Source of the DNA: Bin80 sp965208025
GTDB lineage: Bacteria > Bacteroidota > Rhodothermia > Rhodothermales > Bin80
Length of the DNA: 64,000 bases
Direction of reading: 5' to 3'
NCBI GenBank assembly: GCA_965208025.1
Contig: OZ242302.1
Span: forward strand, 1,922,001-1,986,000
The position numbers and the translations under genes were made by a program. The notes under the pieces were generated by a model. It was not told the DNA's origin. It was given only the letters and a program-made list of their open reading frames with translations, and did not search any database. This document shows, piece after piece, positions 38,053-46,806 of this stretch. Every line of letters begins with the position of its first letter. The stretch's first letter is position 1.

Positions 38053-41000
38053 ATGTCCGAATTCTGCCACTTACACTGCCATACCTCCTACTCCCTGTTA
38101 GACGGAGCTGCCCGAATTGACTCACTCGTGAAACAGGCGAAAAAACTTGGAATGACCTCGCTCGGAATTTCCGACCATGCCAATCTGTATGGTGTCCCTG
38201 AGTTTTATACGATTGCTAAAAGAAATGATATTCAGCCCATCATTGGCTGTGAATTCTACCTTTGTGCAAGTCCAATGAACGAGCGTCAGGATCGAGTGCG
38301 GTATCACCAGATCTTATGGGCAAAGAATGAAGTGGGGTATCGAAATCTGATAAAACTGTCTTCTCTTTCGTTCCTGGATGGATTTTACTTCAAACCCCGA
38401 ATAGATTTTGATCTGCTCTCCCAACATCATGAGGGACTGGTAGCATCCACCTGCTGTCTCCAAGGCCAAATTCCTCAGGCAATCCTTGCGGGGAATCTGG
38501 ATGAGGCGCGCCGACTTCTGAAGAAATATGTGGATCTATTTGGTCCAGAAGATTACTACATAGAAATTCAGGACCACGGGATTGACAAACAGCATGTAGT
38601 GAATGAAACACTTATTGAGTGGGCGAGTGAGTTCAATCTGCAAGTTGTGGCAACCAATGATGTCCACTATGTGAAGAAAGAGGATGCGTTTGCCCAAGAC
38701 ATCCTTCTTTGCCTCCAGACCGGGAAGGATTTAAATGATCCCCAGCGACTACGCTTTGACAAGAAAGAATTCTACCTGAAGTCTGCAGAGGAAATGCGTG
38801 CCACTCTGGGGACTGGGATAGAAGCCTCCACCTGGATGGAAAACAGCCAGGCGATTGCGGATAAGTGCCAATTTGAGTTGCCGCTGGGTAAACTTCTGAT
38901 GCCCCATTTCCAAATTCCTGATGAGTTTGGGGACGATGCTGACCATTACCTAAAGCATCTGGTATTTGAACGTGGGAAAAAACGATATCCAGATTTTTCT
39001 GACTCGGTCCAGTCTCGCCTGCTCTACGAACTTGGAATTATTCAGGAAATGAAGTACGCAGGGTATTTTCTAATCGTACAAGATTTCACTACCGCCGCCC
39101 GCGAAATGGGCGTGTCCGTCGGTCCTGGACGTGGATCTGCAGCTGGAAGTGCGGTGGCCTATTGCCTCGGAATTACCAATGTTGACCCCCTCAAATATGA
39201 CTTGTTGTTTGAGCGCTTCCTGAATCCCGAGCGTACCTCCATGCCCGATATTGATATTGACTTTGATGATCATGGAAGGGCAAAAGTGATTGATTATGTG
39301 GTCGAAAAATATGGGCGAAAAAATGTGAGTCAAATCATCACCTTCGGGACCATGGGGGCACGTACCGTGGTTCGGGATGTAGCTCGAGTGCTCAAGATTC
39401 CATTGCAGGAAGCAGATAAAATCGCGAAGTCTATTCCCAATGGCAAAATCAGTCTAGATGAAGCACTGACCACCGTAGATGAATTGAAAGAACTAGTCAA
39501 ATCCAATCGAAAGGAGATCAACAGCTTGCTCGAGGCCTCCAAAGTTCTGGAAGGGTGTGCCCGGCATACTGGCGTACATGCCGCTGGAGTCATCATTGCA
39601 CCCAGCATCGTGAGTGATTATGTTCCCGTCGCAACCACCAAAAACAAAGATGAGCAGGTACTTACAACCCAATACTCCGGAGATTGGGTGGAAGATTTTG
39701 GGCTGCTCAAGATGGATTTCCTTGGGCTTTCAACATTGACGATCATTGAGGACACCTGTAAACTCGTCAATGAACGATCAGGCAGTTCGCCAGATATGGA
39801 TTCGCTCCCTCTGGACGATGAACCCACACTTAAACTCTTTCAGCGAGGGGATACCAATGCAATTTTCCAATTTGAATCTGACGGAATGCGAAAATGGCTC
39901 ATCCAGTTGAAACCTACCTCTCTGGATGATTTAATCGCCATGAATGCCCTCTACCGGCCTGGGCCGATGGATCTGATCCCCAACTATATTGAGCGTAAGC
40001 ACGGCAGGGAACCCATTGAATATCCCCATGAATCTCTTGAACCGGTCCTGAAATCTACCTACGGAATCCCCGTTTTTCAGGAACAAGTCATGCAAATGGC
40101 GCAGGTGATGGGAGGGTATTCCCTCGGTGCAGCAGATATTTTGCGTCGAGCAATGGGCAAAAAGAAAAAATCTGAAATGGAAGCCCAACGTAGCCGATTT
40201 GTGGAAGGGGCAATTGCGAATGGGGTCTCCCAAGTCACCGCCAATGAAGTCTTTGATATGATGGATAAGTTTGCGGGATATGGGTTCAATAAATGTATTG
40301 ACGAATCAACTCTGATCACCAATGCGCTCACGGAAGATCAAATCTCCGTTCGCCAGCTTCATGAAAAGGGATGGGAAGGATTCCGTGTCTATGCACTTAC
40401 ATCAGAATCCGATCTGGTTCCCAGAAAGATAGAAGCGGTCTACTATAACGGATTTAAGGAGGTATATGAATTGGTCACCTCCAGTGGACATCGCATCCGT
40501 ACCACCTCTACCCATCGTTTCCACTCACAGGAGGGCTGGCGGTGTCTGGGAGATCTTCGCGAAGGGATGAAGGTTGCAACCATTCAAACTGGAATGGTTG
40601 CTGAACCTGAGAATCCCATGAATGGGGGAACCTGTCTACTGGAAACCAACCTAAAAATAACATGGGATCGAATTGTGGAAGTCGTCCCCGTCGGGCATGC
40701 CCATACCTATGACCTAACGGTAGAGAAGGATCATAATTACCTTGCCAATGGGTTCGTGGTTCATAATAGCCACAGTGTTGCCTACTCTCTGATCGCCTAT
40801 CAGACTGCCTATCTCAAAACTCATCATACGGCCGAGTTCATGGCAGCCGTCATGACGAACGTCTCTGGAGATTCCAAGAAATTTAATGCGATGTTGGACG
40901 AAGCTCAGCGTTTGGGGCTTCGTCCCCAACCACCATCGGTGACGCACAGTAAAGAGAATTTCTCTGTTGACGAAGGTGGGACGATTCACTTCGGACTTTC

Positions 41001-41991
41001 TTCTGTCAAGGGCGTAGCAAAGAATGCAGTTGATCATATCGTTGCAAGTAGAGATAAGGAGGGACCTGCAAGTAGCCTCTTTGAATTTGTAAAGCGGCTG
41101 GATCCACTGATCCTGAATAAGAAATCTCTGGACTCCTTGGCGCGTGTTGGAGCATTAGACCAATTTGGAGATCACCGAGCCCAGATCGTTGAGGCTCTGG
41201 ATCTGGCGGTTCATTACGCTGAATACGTTAAGAAGGAAGAAGATTATGGTCAAGGATTCCTGTTTGCCGAGGACGATTCGCTCACTTCAAGGCCAGAACC
41301 CGAACTTCCAACCTGCGCAGAGTGGTCACATACTGAAATTCTTGCCCAAGAACGGGAGCTGGCCGGATTTTATATCTCTGGACATCCATTGGACGGTTGG
41401 GAAATTGAACAGCGATCCTGTTCGGATGTAAATCTTGGAGAGATCATTACGCTTGCATCCAAGAGTGATGAAAAACGCTATCGTACGGCCTGCGGCGTCA
41501 TCACACTGGTCAAACTCAGAAAAACGCGCAAAGGAGAACCAATGGCATCGGTGACTCTTGAAGATCGCACGGGCCAAGCCGAAGTGATCTGTTTCCCGTC
41601 TGTCCATTCTGAGGTAAGAGAATATCTTCAAGAAAATGCCCTAGTGGCTGCTTCAGGGGAGATTGAAGATGCCAGCGGCTCAGCAAAAATTCTCGCCCGA
41701 CGCCTATTTCCTCTGAGCTTCATACGAAGTAAATTTCTGGATAATATTGTTATCACTTTGGATTTTGCTGTAGTAACTGAGACAAACCTCGCTCAATTCA
41801 TTGACCTATGCAACGACAATCCTGGAGAAAAGAAAATTTTCTTTAAGTTCATGGACCAAGATCAAGAACTAAAATTGTTGAGCGAGAAAATCAGCGTAAC
41901 GGCAAATGATGAGTTGAGCACCTCTTTGGCATCTACATTTGGAATCGAAAATATTCGCCTTGAATGGAATGAGAAAAAAACCAAAGGATAA
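38053..41991 (+). CDS. dnaE: DNA polymerase III alpha subunit, interrupted by a mini-intein
   Basis: The replicative polymerase. The PHP domain opens with CHLHCHTSYSLLDGAARI and ISDHANLYG. The polymerase palm carries PDIDIDFDDHGR with the catalytic aspartates, and the fingers carry ALYRPGPMDLIPNYIERKHG and the GYGFNK/SHSVAYSLIAYQTAYLK motif. The last contains an in-frame 158-residue intein. An OB-fold (VKLRKTRKGEPMASVTLEDRTG) lies near the C-terminus. The ORF has 1312 codons; after protein splicing the polymerase would have 1154 residues, close to the usual ~1160. The downstream gene starts inside its 3' end. It is essential, so intein splicing must be efficient if this is the only alpha subunit. 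Confidence 0.97.
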   Translation: MSEFCHLHCHTSYSLLDGAARIDSLVKQAKKLGMTSLGISDHANLYGVPEFYTIAKRNDIQPIIGCEFYLCASPMNERQDRVRYHQILWAKNEVGYRNLIKLSSLSFLDGFYFKPRIDFDLLSQHHEGLVASTCCLQGQIPQAILAGNLDEARRLLKKYVDLFGPEDYYIEIQDHGIDKQHVVNETLIEWASEFNLQVVATNDVHYVKKEDAFAQDILLCLQTGKDLNDPQRLRFDKKEFYLKSAEEMRATLGTGIEASTWMENSQAIADKCQFELPLGKLLMPHFQIPDEFGDDADHYLKHLVFERGKKRYPDFSDSVQSRLLYELGIIQEMKYAGYFLIVQDFTTAAREMGVSVGPGRGSAAGSAVAYCLGITNVDPLKYDLLFERFLNPERTSMPDIDIDFDDHGRAKVIDYVVEKYGRKNVSQIITFGTMGARTVVRDVARVLKIPLQEADKIAKSIPNGKISLDEALTTVDELKELVKSNRKEINSLLEASKVLEGCARHTGVHAAGVIIAPSIVSDYVPVATTKNKDEQVLTTQYSGDWVEDFGLLKMDFLGLSTLTIIEDTCKLVNERSGSSPDMDSLPLDDEPTLKLFQRGDTNAIFQFESDGMRKWLIQLKPTSLDDLIAMNALYRPGPMDLIPNYIERKHGREPIEYPHESLEPVLKSTYGIPVFQEQVMQMAQVMGGYSLGAADILRRAMGKKKKSEMEAQRSRFVEGAIANGVSQVTANEVFDMMDKFAGYGFNKCIDESTLITNALTEDQISVRQLHEKGWEGFRVYALTSESDLVPRKIEAVYYNGFKEVYELVTSSGHRIRTTSTHRFHSQEGWRCLGDLREGMKVATIQTGMVAEPENPMNGGTCLLETNLKITWDRIVEVVPVGHAHTYDLTVEKDHNYLANGFVVHNSHSVAYSLIAYQTAYLKTHHTAEFMAAVMTNVSGDSKKFNAMLDEAQRLGLRPQPPSVTHSKENFSVDEGGTIHFGLSSVKGVAKNAVDHIVASRDKEGPASSLFEFVKRLDPLILNKKSLDSLARVGALDQFGDHRAQIVEALDLAVHYAEYVKKEEDYGQGFLFAEDDSLTSRPEPELPTCAEWSHTEILAQERELAGFYISGHPLDGWEIEQRSCSDVNLGEIITLASKSDEKRYRTACGVITLVKLRKTRKGEPMASVTLEDRTGQAEVICFPSVHSEVREYLQENALVAASGEIEDASGSAKILARRLFPLSFIRSKFLDNIVITLDFAVVTETNLAQFIDLCNDNPGEKKIFFKFMDQDQELKLLSEKISVTANDELSTSLASTFGIENIRLEWNEKKTKG
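40294..40767 (+). other. DnaE class-1 mini-intein, 158 residues, no homing endonuclease
   Basis: The insert spans residues 748-905 of the precursor. It starts with Cys1 (CIDESTLITNALTEDQ, block A), has block B GHRIRTTSTHRFHS with TxxH, block F HTYDLTVEKDHNYLANG, and ends VVHN with penultimate His and terminal Asn; the +1 extein residue is Ser. These are the residues required for a standard splicing mechanism. There is no LAGLIDADG or other endonuclease between blocks B and F, so it is a minimal intein. The flanks GYGFNK and SHSVAYS form an uninterrupted conserved DnaE motif once the insert is removed. Confidence 0.95.
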
Positions 41992-42403
41992 ATTGAGTGT
42001 GCTCTTTGTGTGTACCCATAACTCTTCTCGCTCCCAAATGGCCGAGGGATTGCTCAGACATCGGTATGGAGATTACTACGAAATATATAGCGCTGGAACT
42101 GAACCTGGAGGTGTGAGCCCCCTTGCAATTCAAGTCATGCATGAAATCGGGATCAATATTGAGCATCATACATCAAAAGATCTAAAGCAATTCCTGTCCA
42201 TGAATCTGGATACGGTGGTCACGGTTTGTGATTCGGCCAGAGAGCATTGTCCCTTCGTGCCGGCAAGAAGCAATCTTCACCAACGCTTTGAAGATCCCCG
42301 AGCAGTCAACGGCTCTGGTGAAGAGAAGATGAAAACATTCCGACGAGTCCGAGATCAGATACGCCTTTGGATTGAAGAATATTTTATGCCGCCCTTATCA
42401 TGA
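41969..42403 (+). CDS. Low-molecular-weight phosphatase / thioredoxin-type arsenate reductase-like protein
   Basis: The phosphate-binding P-loop CX5R is CTHNSSR, followed by SQMAEGLLRH. SAGTEPGGVSPLAIQVMHEIGI is typical of the fold. The cysteines in VCDSAREHCPF match the resolving Cys pair of thioredoxin-coupled ArsC, so arsenate reductase is likelier than tyrosine phosphatase; DPRAVNGS carries the general acid Asp. I chose the ATG at 41969 (MRKKPKDKLSVLF), which overlaps the dnaE end by 23 bp; a TTG further upstream is possible. It ends in a 4-bp overlap with the Smr gene. No ArsR or arsenite pump lies nearby, so the physiological substrate is uncertain. Confidence 0.82.
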   Translation: MRKKPKDKLSVLFVCTHNSSRSQMAEGLLRHRYGDYYEIYSAGTEPGGVSPLAIQVMHEIGINIEHHTSKDLKQFLSMNLDTVVTVCDSAREHCPFVPARSNLHQRFEDPRAVNGSGEEKMKTFRRVRDQIRLWIEEYFMPPLS

Positions 42404-42726
42404 TGCTCCGCCTCACCGATGATGGTGCTCGTCCAGAATTGGATTTACATGGGTGCACCGTGAACGAAGCATTACGTCTTACCCGTAGACTCCTTAGTGA
42501 AGCTGCCCGGTATGGTCGTAATTCAGTTCGTCTGATTCATGGCCAGTCTACCACTGCCTCTGGAAAACGCACAATTAAATCTGCACTAACGGAATTAATT
42601 GAGAGTGAACAACTGTCTCAAAATGTGAGCAGTACACTCAAATCTGAGGGATACATGATTGTTGCCCTGCGAAGAAAAGCTGGTCCCGCGCCCTCAGGAC
42701 GGCTAACCTTACGCTCCATCAGTTGA
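42400..42726 (+). CDS. Smr-domain protein
   Basis: A 108-residue Smr domain (the C-terminal nuclease-type domain of MutS2): PELDLHGCTVNEALRLTRRL with the LDLHG motif, then SVRLIHGQSTTASGKRTIK corresponding to the conserved HGxGTG-like loop, here HGQSTTASGK. Smr proteins nick or cleave nucleic acids in recombination or RNA surveillance. It is coupled to the gene upstream by a 4-bp overlap. The gene for the glutamine amidotransferase-like protein follows almost at once. Confidence 0.85.
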   Translation: MMLRLTDDGARPELDLHGCTVNEALRLTRRLLSEAARYGRNSVRLIHGQSTTASGKRTIKSALTELIESEQLSQNVSSTLKSEGYMIVALRRKAGPAPSGRLTLRSIS

Positions 42727-42728
42727 TC

Positions 42729-43415
42729 ATGAATCCTCTCATTGGCATTACGACCTCAGTTAAGGACGGCCAGCAATATCTTGATAGCGCGTATGTGAAT
42801 GCCGTCAGAGAGGCTAAGGGCCTATCTTTATTGATGCCTTGCATAAATTCATCTAATGAGGCGAATCAGCTCTGCAATCAGATTCACGGCTTGATCATCC
42901 CTGGTGGTCCAGGAATCACAATCAACACCAGAGGCACCCTCCCCCCTCAACTTGAACCAATAAGCCAAAAGCGCTGGGAATCAGATCTGTTGATCCTGAG
43001 TGCTGCGGTCAATAAAAATCTCCCGATCCTTGGCATTTGCTATGGGATGCAGTTACTCTGCGTCCGTGCAGGGGGATCGCTGTATTCAGATGTCGAAAAC
43101 CAAGTACCCAATGCATTCGTTCACAGTGAAAAACGAGGGGCATCTTATCACCCGATTAATATCGTTCCAGACTCCCACTTCGCACGTATCTGGAACCCTC
43201 ATTTGAATTCCGTCAATTCCTGCCACTTTCAAGCCGTTCGTGATCCGGGTGCAAACTACAGGGTAAGTGCGCGAAGCCCCGATGGGACAATTGAAGCAAT
43301 TGAACACATCAATGGGCTTCATCTTGGCGTGCAATTCCACCCTGAACGTATGGATGCCCAATTTATCTTTGCACACCTCGTGAAGCAGTCCATTGACTAT
43401 TCTCATGCTCCGTGA
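42729..43415 (+). CDS. Class-I glutamine amidotransferase-like hydrolase (peptidase C26 / PuuD type)
   Basis: The fold of gamma-glutamyl-gamma-aminobutyrate hydrolases is visible: MNPLIGITTSVKDGQQYLDSAYVNAVREA at the start, GLIIPGGPGIT, the nucleophile elbow LGICYGMQLLCV (Cys in GICYG), and the catalytic His in LGVQFHPERM. 228 residues is a usual length. The family hydrolyses gamma-glutamyl amides in polyamine or related catabolism; the exact substrate is unknown. I prefer the ATG at 42729 to an in-frame TTG two codons earlier. It is tightly packed within the dnaE-downstream cluster. Confidence 0.85.
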   Translation: MNPLIGITTSVKDGQQYLDSAYVNAVREAKGLSLLMPCINSSNEANQLCNQIHGLIIPGGPGITINTRGTLPPQLEPISQKRWESDLLILSAAVNKNLPILGICYGMQLLCVRAGGSLYSDVENQVPNAFVHSEKRGASYHPINIVPDSHFARIWNPHLNSVNSCHFQAVRDPGANYRVSARSPDGTIEAIEHINGLHLGVQFHPERMDAQFIFAHLVKQSIDYSHAP

Positions 43416-43821
43416 AGAGATTCAGTCACTGGACGCTGGAATCCGACAGTTCCGATCGTTCGGGATTACACTTGGAAGTGCATTGTTGATTCTTGCAGGA
43501 ATATTTTACTGGCGTGAGATTTCAGGAAGCGCGGTGATCGCTGGGATTGGGATTCTACTTTTTTTTGCCGGACTGATTGCTCCGAGAACCTTACGCCCAC
43601 TGTATAAACCATGGATGATCTTGGCCCTGGTCCTTGGGTTCATCATGACCCGCATTCTACTTGTCGGCATCTATGTTCTCCTATTTATTCCTATTGGTCT
43701 TCTCATGCGCCTGTTCGGTAAGGACCCGCTTCAGCGCAAACTTGATCCTAATGCAAAGACCTATTGGATCCCCAAACGGTATGATGCCAAAGATCCCAAA
43801 CGCTTTGAGCGTTACTACTGA
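43405..43821 (+). CDS. SxtJ-like small membrane protein
   Basis: About 138 residues with four hydrophobic segments (GSALLILAGIFYW, AVIAGIGILLFFAGLIA, WMILALVLGFIMTRILL, GIYVLLFIPIGLLMRLF) and a conserved C-terminal YWIPKRYDAKDPKRFERYY. This layout and the KDPLQRKLDP...YW tail match the SxtJ family of membrane proteins, first named from a saxitoxin cluster but widespread with unknown function. It overlaps the previous gene by 11 bp from the ATG at 43405. It is the last gene of the plus-strand run and converges on dnaG. Confidence 0.75.
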   Translation: MLREEIQSLDAGIRQFRSFGITLGSALLILAGIFYWREISGSAVIAGIGILLFFAGLIAPRTLRPLYKPWMILALVLGFIMTRILLVGIYVLLFIPIGLLMRLFGKDPLQRKLDPNAKTYWIPKRYDAKDPKRFERYY

Positions 43822-43952
43822 TCCTCACGAACAATGTCGGTGGTTCAATTCAGCATGAGAGATTCATTTCTAATCCACTTTCAACCCCAAATGCCTTGAA
43901 TTGAATCCAAGAAGTGCGAACTTGATTGGTGTCAATGATTGTTGTAGTTTTA

Positions 43953-45848
43953 TCAATGTGAGCCCTCACCTAAATCCAGAGATAGATCTGCGTCAGGCTC
44001 ATCATCAAAACAATCCTCCCTATCAAGAACCTTTAAAAGCAGGCTCTTCTGCCGATATTCTTCCTGATAACCCAGTTGATCTGCACTCCCCTCATCTGAG
44101 TTGAGAACTTTTCGTGCTAATTCCGTCATCTGATTTTTGATGATTCTCTGCTTATTGCGTCGCATACATTCCTTAGCCACTCGCATCGAATCTTGATTCA
44201 ATTCCGGGACGGCGATTTTCTTTTCTTCCCATCCTTTGGAAATTTCATGCTGATGGATCATTAATCCCCCAATCAACTGCTGGGTTGGTTGACTTACATC
44301 AAGTTTCCCATTCTGTATGGCCTCTAAAGTCCTCTCATCGTACTTGTTACAGAGCTTCGACAATGCCTCGGCAAGTTCATGAGACGGTCCATCCTGAAAT
44401 TCCTCAAGGCTCATCTTAGGAAGGATAAAATTGATCATTGGAGCCCCATTTTCCATCATCAACTGCAAGATTTTTTTCTCTGGCTCAGGAATATTATCGG
44501 TAGGATCATTTCTTACGGGAGGAGTCGGAGCTGGCGCGGTGGATCGAGGCTTGGCCATGAGATGCCGATTGACTTCTTGCAAGACATCCCCTTCCGCAAT
44601 ATCAAATAACCGACTTGCTTCTTTGATATACTGTTTCTTGACAAGATCTCCTTCGATCATAGCAATTCGCCGGGCAATTTCAGAGAGTTCCTGTATTTTT
44701 CCGCGAATACTACTGAGTGCATTCTTACTGTCTGCTGCTAAGTAAAGGGATTCAACCCAATTTTTTGAAGACGATGCAAGATATTCCTTGAACTCATCTG
44801 CACCCAGTCTCTGAACAAATGAATCTGGGTCTTCTCCTGGAGGAAGTCTGATCACACTGGCATCCAGACCATTTTCAAGAGCGCAATCTATCGCGCGCGT
44901 AGTGGCCTCAATCCCAGCATTATCTGCATCATAAAGCAACTGAATCTCATTGACATAACGTGTCAGTAAGCGAACCTGTTCGGCAGTCAATGCAGTGCCA
45001 CAGCTTGCCACCGATCCGATTCCTGCCTGATCCAGTGCCAATACATCCGTGTATCCCTCCACCAAGAGAACCTTCTCATGCGAACGGGCTGTTCGCTTGG
45101 ACTGATACAGTCCGTATAATACTTCTTTTTTTGAATAGACTTCGGTTTCGGTTGAGTTGATATACTTTGGAGTATTCGGGACATCTGCAAGAATTCGCCC
45201 CCCGAATCCGACAATCTTTCCCACATGAGACCAGATTGGAAAGATGAGCCGACCTCGAAATCGATCATAGTACCCCTCCCTCTCCTCTCGCTTGACAACC
45301 AAGCCGGCTCTAACCAGAGTTTCCTGTTTGATGTGTCCACGCTCCGCTTCCTTGAGCAAGCCATCCCAAGACTCAGTGGCGTACCCCAACTTAAATCGCT
45401 CAACTGTTTTCTGCGTCAACCCTCGCTCAGCGATATAGTCTCGTGCCTGTTTCCCAACCGTCGGTTCCTGAAGATTGCGCATATAGTACTCGGATGCGAA
45501 GCGAAGTGCATGGTAGACGGTCTCTTTTTTCTCAAATGCCTCCCGATCGTGAACCTGTTCAGGAATTTTAATCCCCATACGACTAGCCAGCCATCGTACC
45601 GCATCCACAAACTCAAGTCGCTCCTTCTCCATGACGAATGTGATCACATTCCCTCCTATTCCACATCCAAAACATTTGAAAAATCCCTTTTGTGGATTCA
45701 CATTGAAGGATGGAGTCTTCTCATCGTGGAACGGGCAGAGCCCCATGAATCTACTACCCACCTTCTTCATCCGCGTATAATCCTCCACAATACCCAGAAA
45801 ATCCGAGTGGTCACGTACCTGCTCAACAATTTCTTCTGGTATTCGCAT
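43953..45848 (-). CDS. dnaG: DNA primase DnaG
   Basis: Synthesises RNA primers for replication. The CHC2 zinc finger is present (LCPFHDEKTPSF and FFKCFGCGIGG), followed by the primase core and a Toprim domain with VLLVEGYTDVLALDQAG and LLYDADNAGIEA acidic motifs. The C-terminal ~190 residues form the variable helicase-interacting region. The 631 residues are normal. The ATG at 45848 lies 6 bp after the stop of a tiny lipoprotein gene. Transcription is opposite to the neighbouring dnaE cluster and converges with it. Confidence 0.97.
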   Translation of the reverse strand: MRIPEEIVEQVRDHSDFLGIVEDYTRMKKVGSRFMGLCPFHDEKTPSFNVNPQKGFFKCFGCGIGGNVITFVMEKERLEFVDAVRWLASRMGIKIPEQVHDREAFEKKETVYHALRFASEYYMRNLQEPTVGKQARDYIAERGLTQKTVERFKLGYATESWDGLLKEAERGHIKQETLVRAGLVVKREEREGYYDRFRGRLIFPIWSHVGKIVGFGGRILADVPNTPKYINSTETEVYSKKEVLYGLYQSKRTARSHEKVLLVEGYTDVLALDQAGIGSVASCGTALTAEQVRLLTRYVNEIQLLYDADNAGIEATTRAIDCALENGLDASVIRLPPGEDPDSFVQRLGADEFKEYLASSSKNWVESLYLAADSKNALSSIRGKIQELSEIARRIAMIEGDLVKKQYIKEASRLFDIAEGDVLQEVNRHLMAKPRSTAPAPTPPVRNDPTDNIPEPEKKILQLMMENGAPMINFILPKMSLEEFQDGPSHELAEALSKLCNKYDERTLEAIQNGKLDVSQPTQQLIGGLMIHQHEISKGWEEKKIAVPELNQDSMRVAKECMRRNKQRIIKNQMTELARKVLNSDEGSADQLGYQEEYRQKSLLLKVLDREDCFDDEPDADLSLDLGEGSH

Positions 45849-45854
45849 TCTGGC

Positions 45855-45962
45855 TTATGTGCGGGTTTCTTCAACCGGCGCCTGCTCTGGCTTGTCCGAA
45901 CACTGACACGCACCCAAAGATAGGACTGCCACAAGAAAGGTAACGAACATTACTCTGATCAT
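45855..45962 (-). CDS. Tiny lipoprotein upstream of dnaG
   Basis: A 35-codon ORF: MIRVMFVTFLVAVLSLGACQ followed by CSDKPEQAPVEETRT. A hydrophobic signal ends in a good lipobox (LSLGAC), leaving a mature lipopeptide of only ~17 residues. Its stop is 6 bp from the dnaG start, so it would share the dnaG transcript. The gene is shorter than most callers allow. Function unknown. Confidence 0.65.
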   Translation of the reverse strand: MIRVMFVTFLVAVLSLGACQCSDKPEQAPVEETRT

Positions 45963-46032
45963 GATGAATTAAATTTGGTTTCGTATAGTATACGCACATC
46001 TCGTTGTTTATGCTGCCAAATTTGCCCTATCT

Positions 46033-46806
46033 TTGGGGATAGATGATCTTGCTTGTGTCTTGAATATTCTCGGAATTGACATAGGAGGGACCGGAATCAA
46101 GGGTGCCCCGGTCCGAATTAAGTCTGGGAAACTGGCTTCGGAGCGTTTCCGCCTGCCCACTCCGGAAGGAGGACGTCCCAAAGATGTGGCAAAAACCGTT
46201 CGTGCCATTGTCCAACATTTTAAGTGGCATGGAAAAATTGGAATCACGATGCCTGTGCGAATCCGTAATGGAATTGCCTGCACTGCTGCTAATATTCATC
46301 CTTCGTGGATCGGCACAAATGTAGATTCACTTTTCACCAAGATTCTCGGCTCAGACGTAACGACGCTCAATGATGCCGATGCAGCGGGTTACGCAGAAGT
46401 ACATCATGGCGCTGGGAAGGGGGCAAAAGGAAAGACACTTGTTTTGACCCTTGGCACAGGGATTGGCTCTAGTATGTTCATCAAATCCACCTTAGTCCCT
46501 AATCTTGAACTTGGCCATTTACGAATGTCTGGAAAAACGGCAGAACAATGGGCTGCCAATAGTATTCGAAAGCGTGATCATCTATCCTGGGAGATTTGGG
46601 CTGAACGGCTCCAGGACTATTTAACGTATATTGAGTTCTTACTCGATCCTGATCTGATCATTCTTGGGGGTGGAGTTAGCCGACCGAAGCGGACGAAACA
46701 TTATTTCCACTTACTCGAGACATATGCCCGGCTACTTCCGGCTCATTTTCAGAACGAAGCTGGAATTATTGGTGCTGCCTGTGCAGCGCATTCCAAAAAA
46801 AACTGA
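46033..46806 (+). CDS. ppgK: Polyphosphate glucokinase-like ROK protein
   Basis: The sequence LNILGIDIGGTGIKGAPV is the ROK phosphate-1 motif. NDADAAGYAEVHHGAGKG contains the catalytic Asp, and LVLTLGTGIGSSMF is the phosphate-2 motif in the form typical of polyphosphate-glucose phosphotransferases, which phosphorylate glucose with polyP (or ATP). It lacks the CXCGXXGC zinc motif of regulatory ROK proteins. No ATG lies near the start: a TTG at 46033 gives the full frame and a TTG at 46060 starts just before the first strand; the second may be the real one. The stop overlaps the dapD start by one base. Confidence 0.85.
   Translation: MGIDDLACVLNILGIDIGGTGIKGAPVRIKSGKLASERFRLPTPEGGRPKDVAKTVRAIVQHFKWHGKIGITMPVRIRNGIACTAANIHPSWIGTNVDSLFTKILGSDVTTLNDADAAGYAEVHHGAGKGAKGKTLVLTLGTGIGSSMFIKSTLVPNLELGHLRMSGKTAEQWAANSIRKRDHLSWEIWAERLQDYLTYIEFLLDPDLIILGGGVSRPKRTKHYFHLLETYARLLPAHFQNEAGIIGAACAAHSKKN

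Noticed and set aside
40294..40767. A homing endonuclease inside the DnaE insert
   Set aside because: Only ~158 residues, fully accounted for by splicing blocks; no LAGLIDADG or HNH motif.
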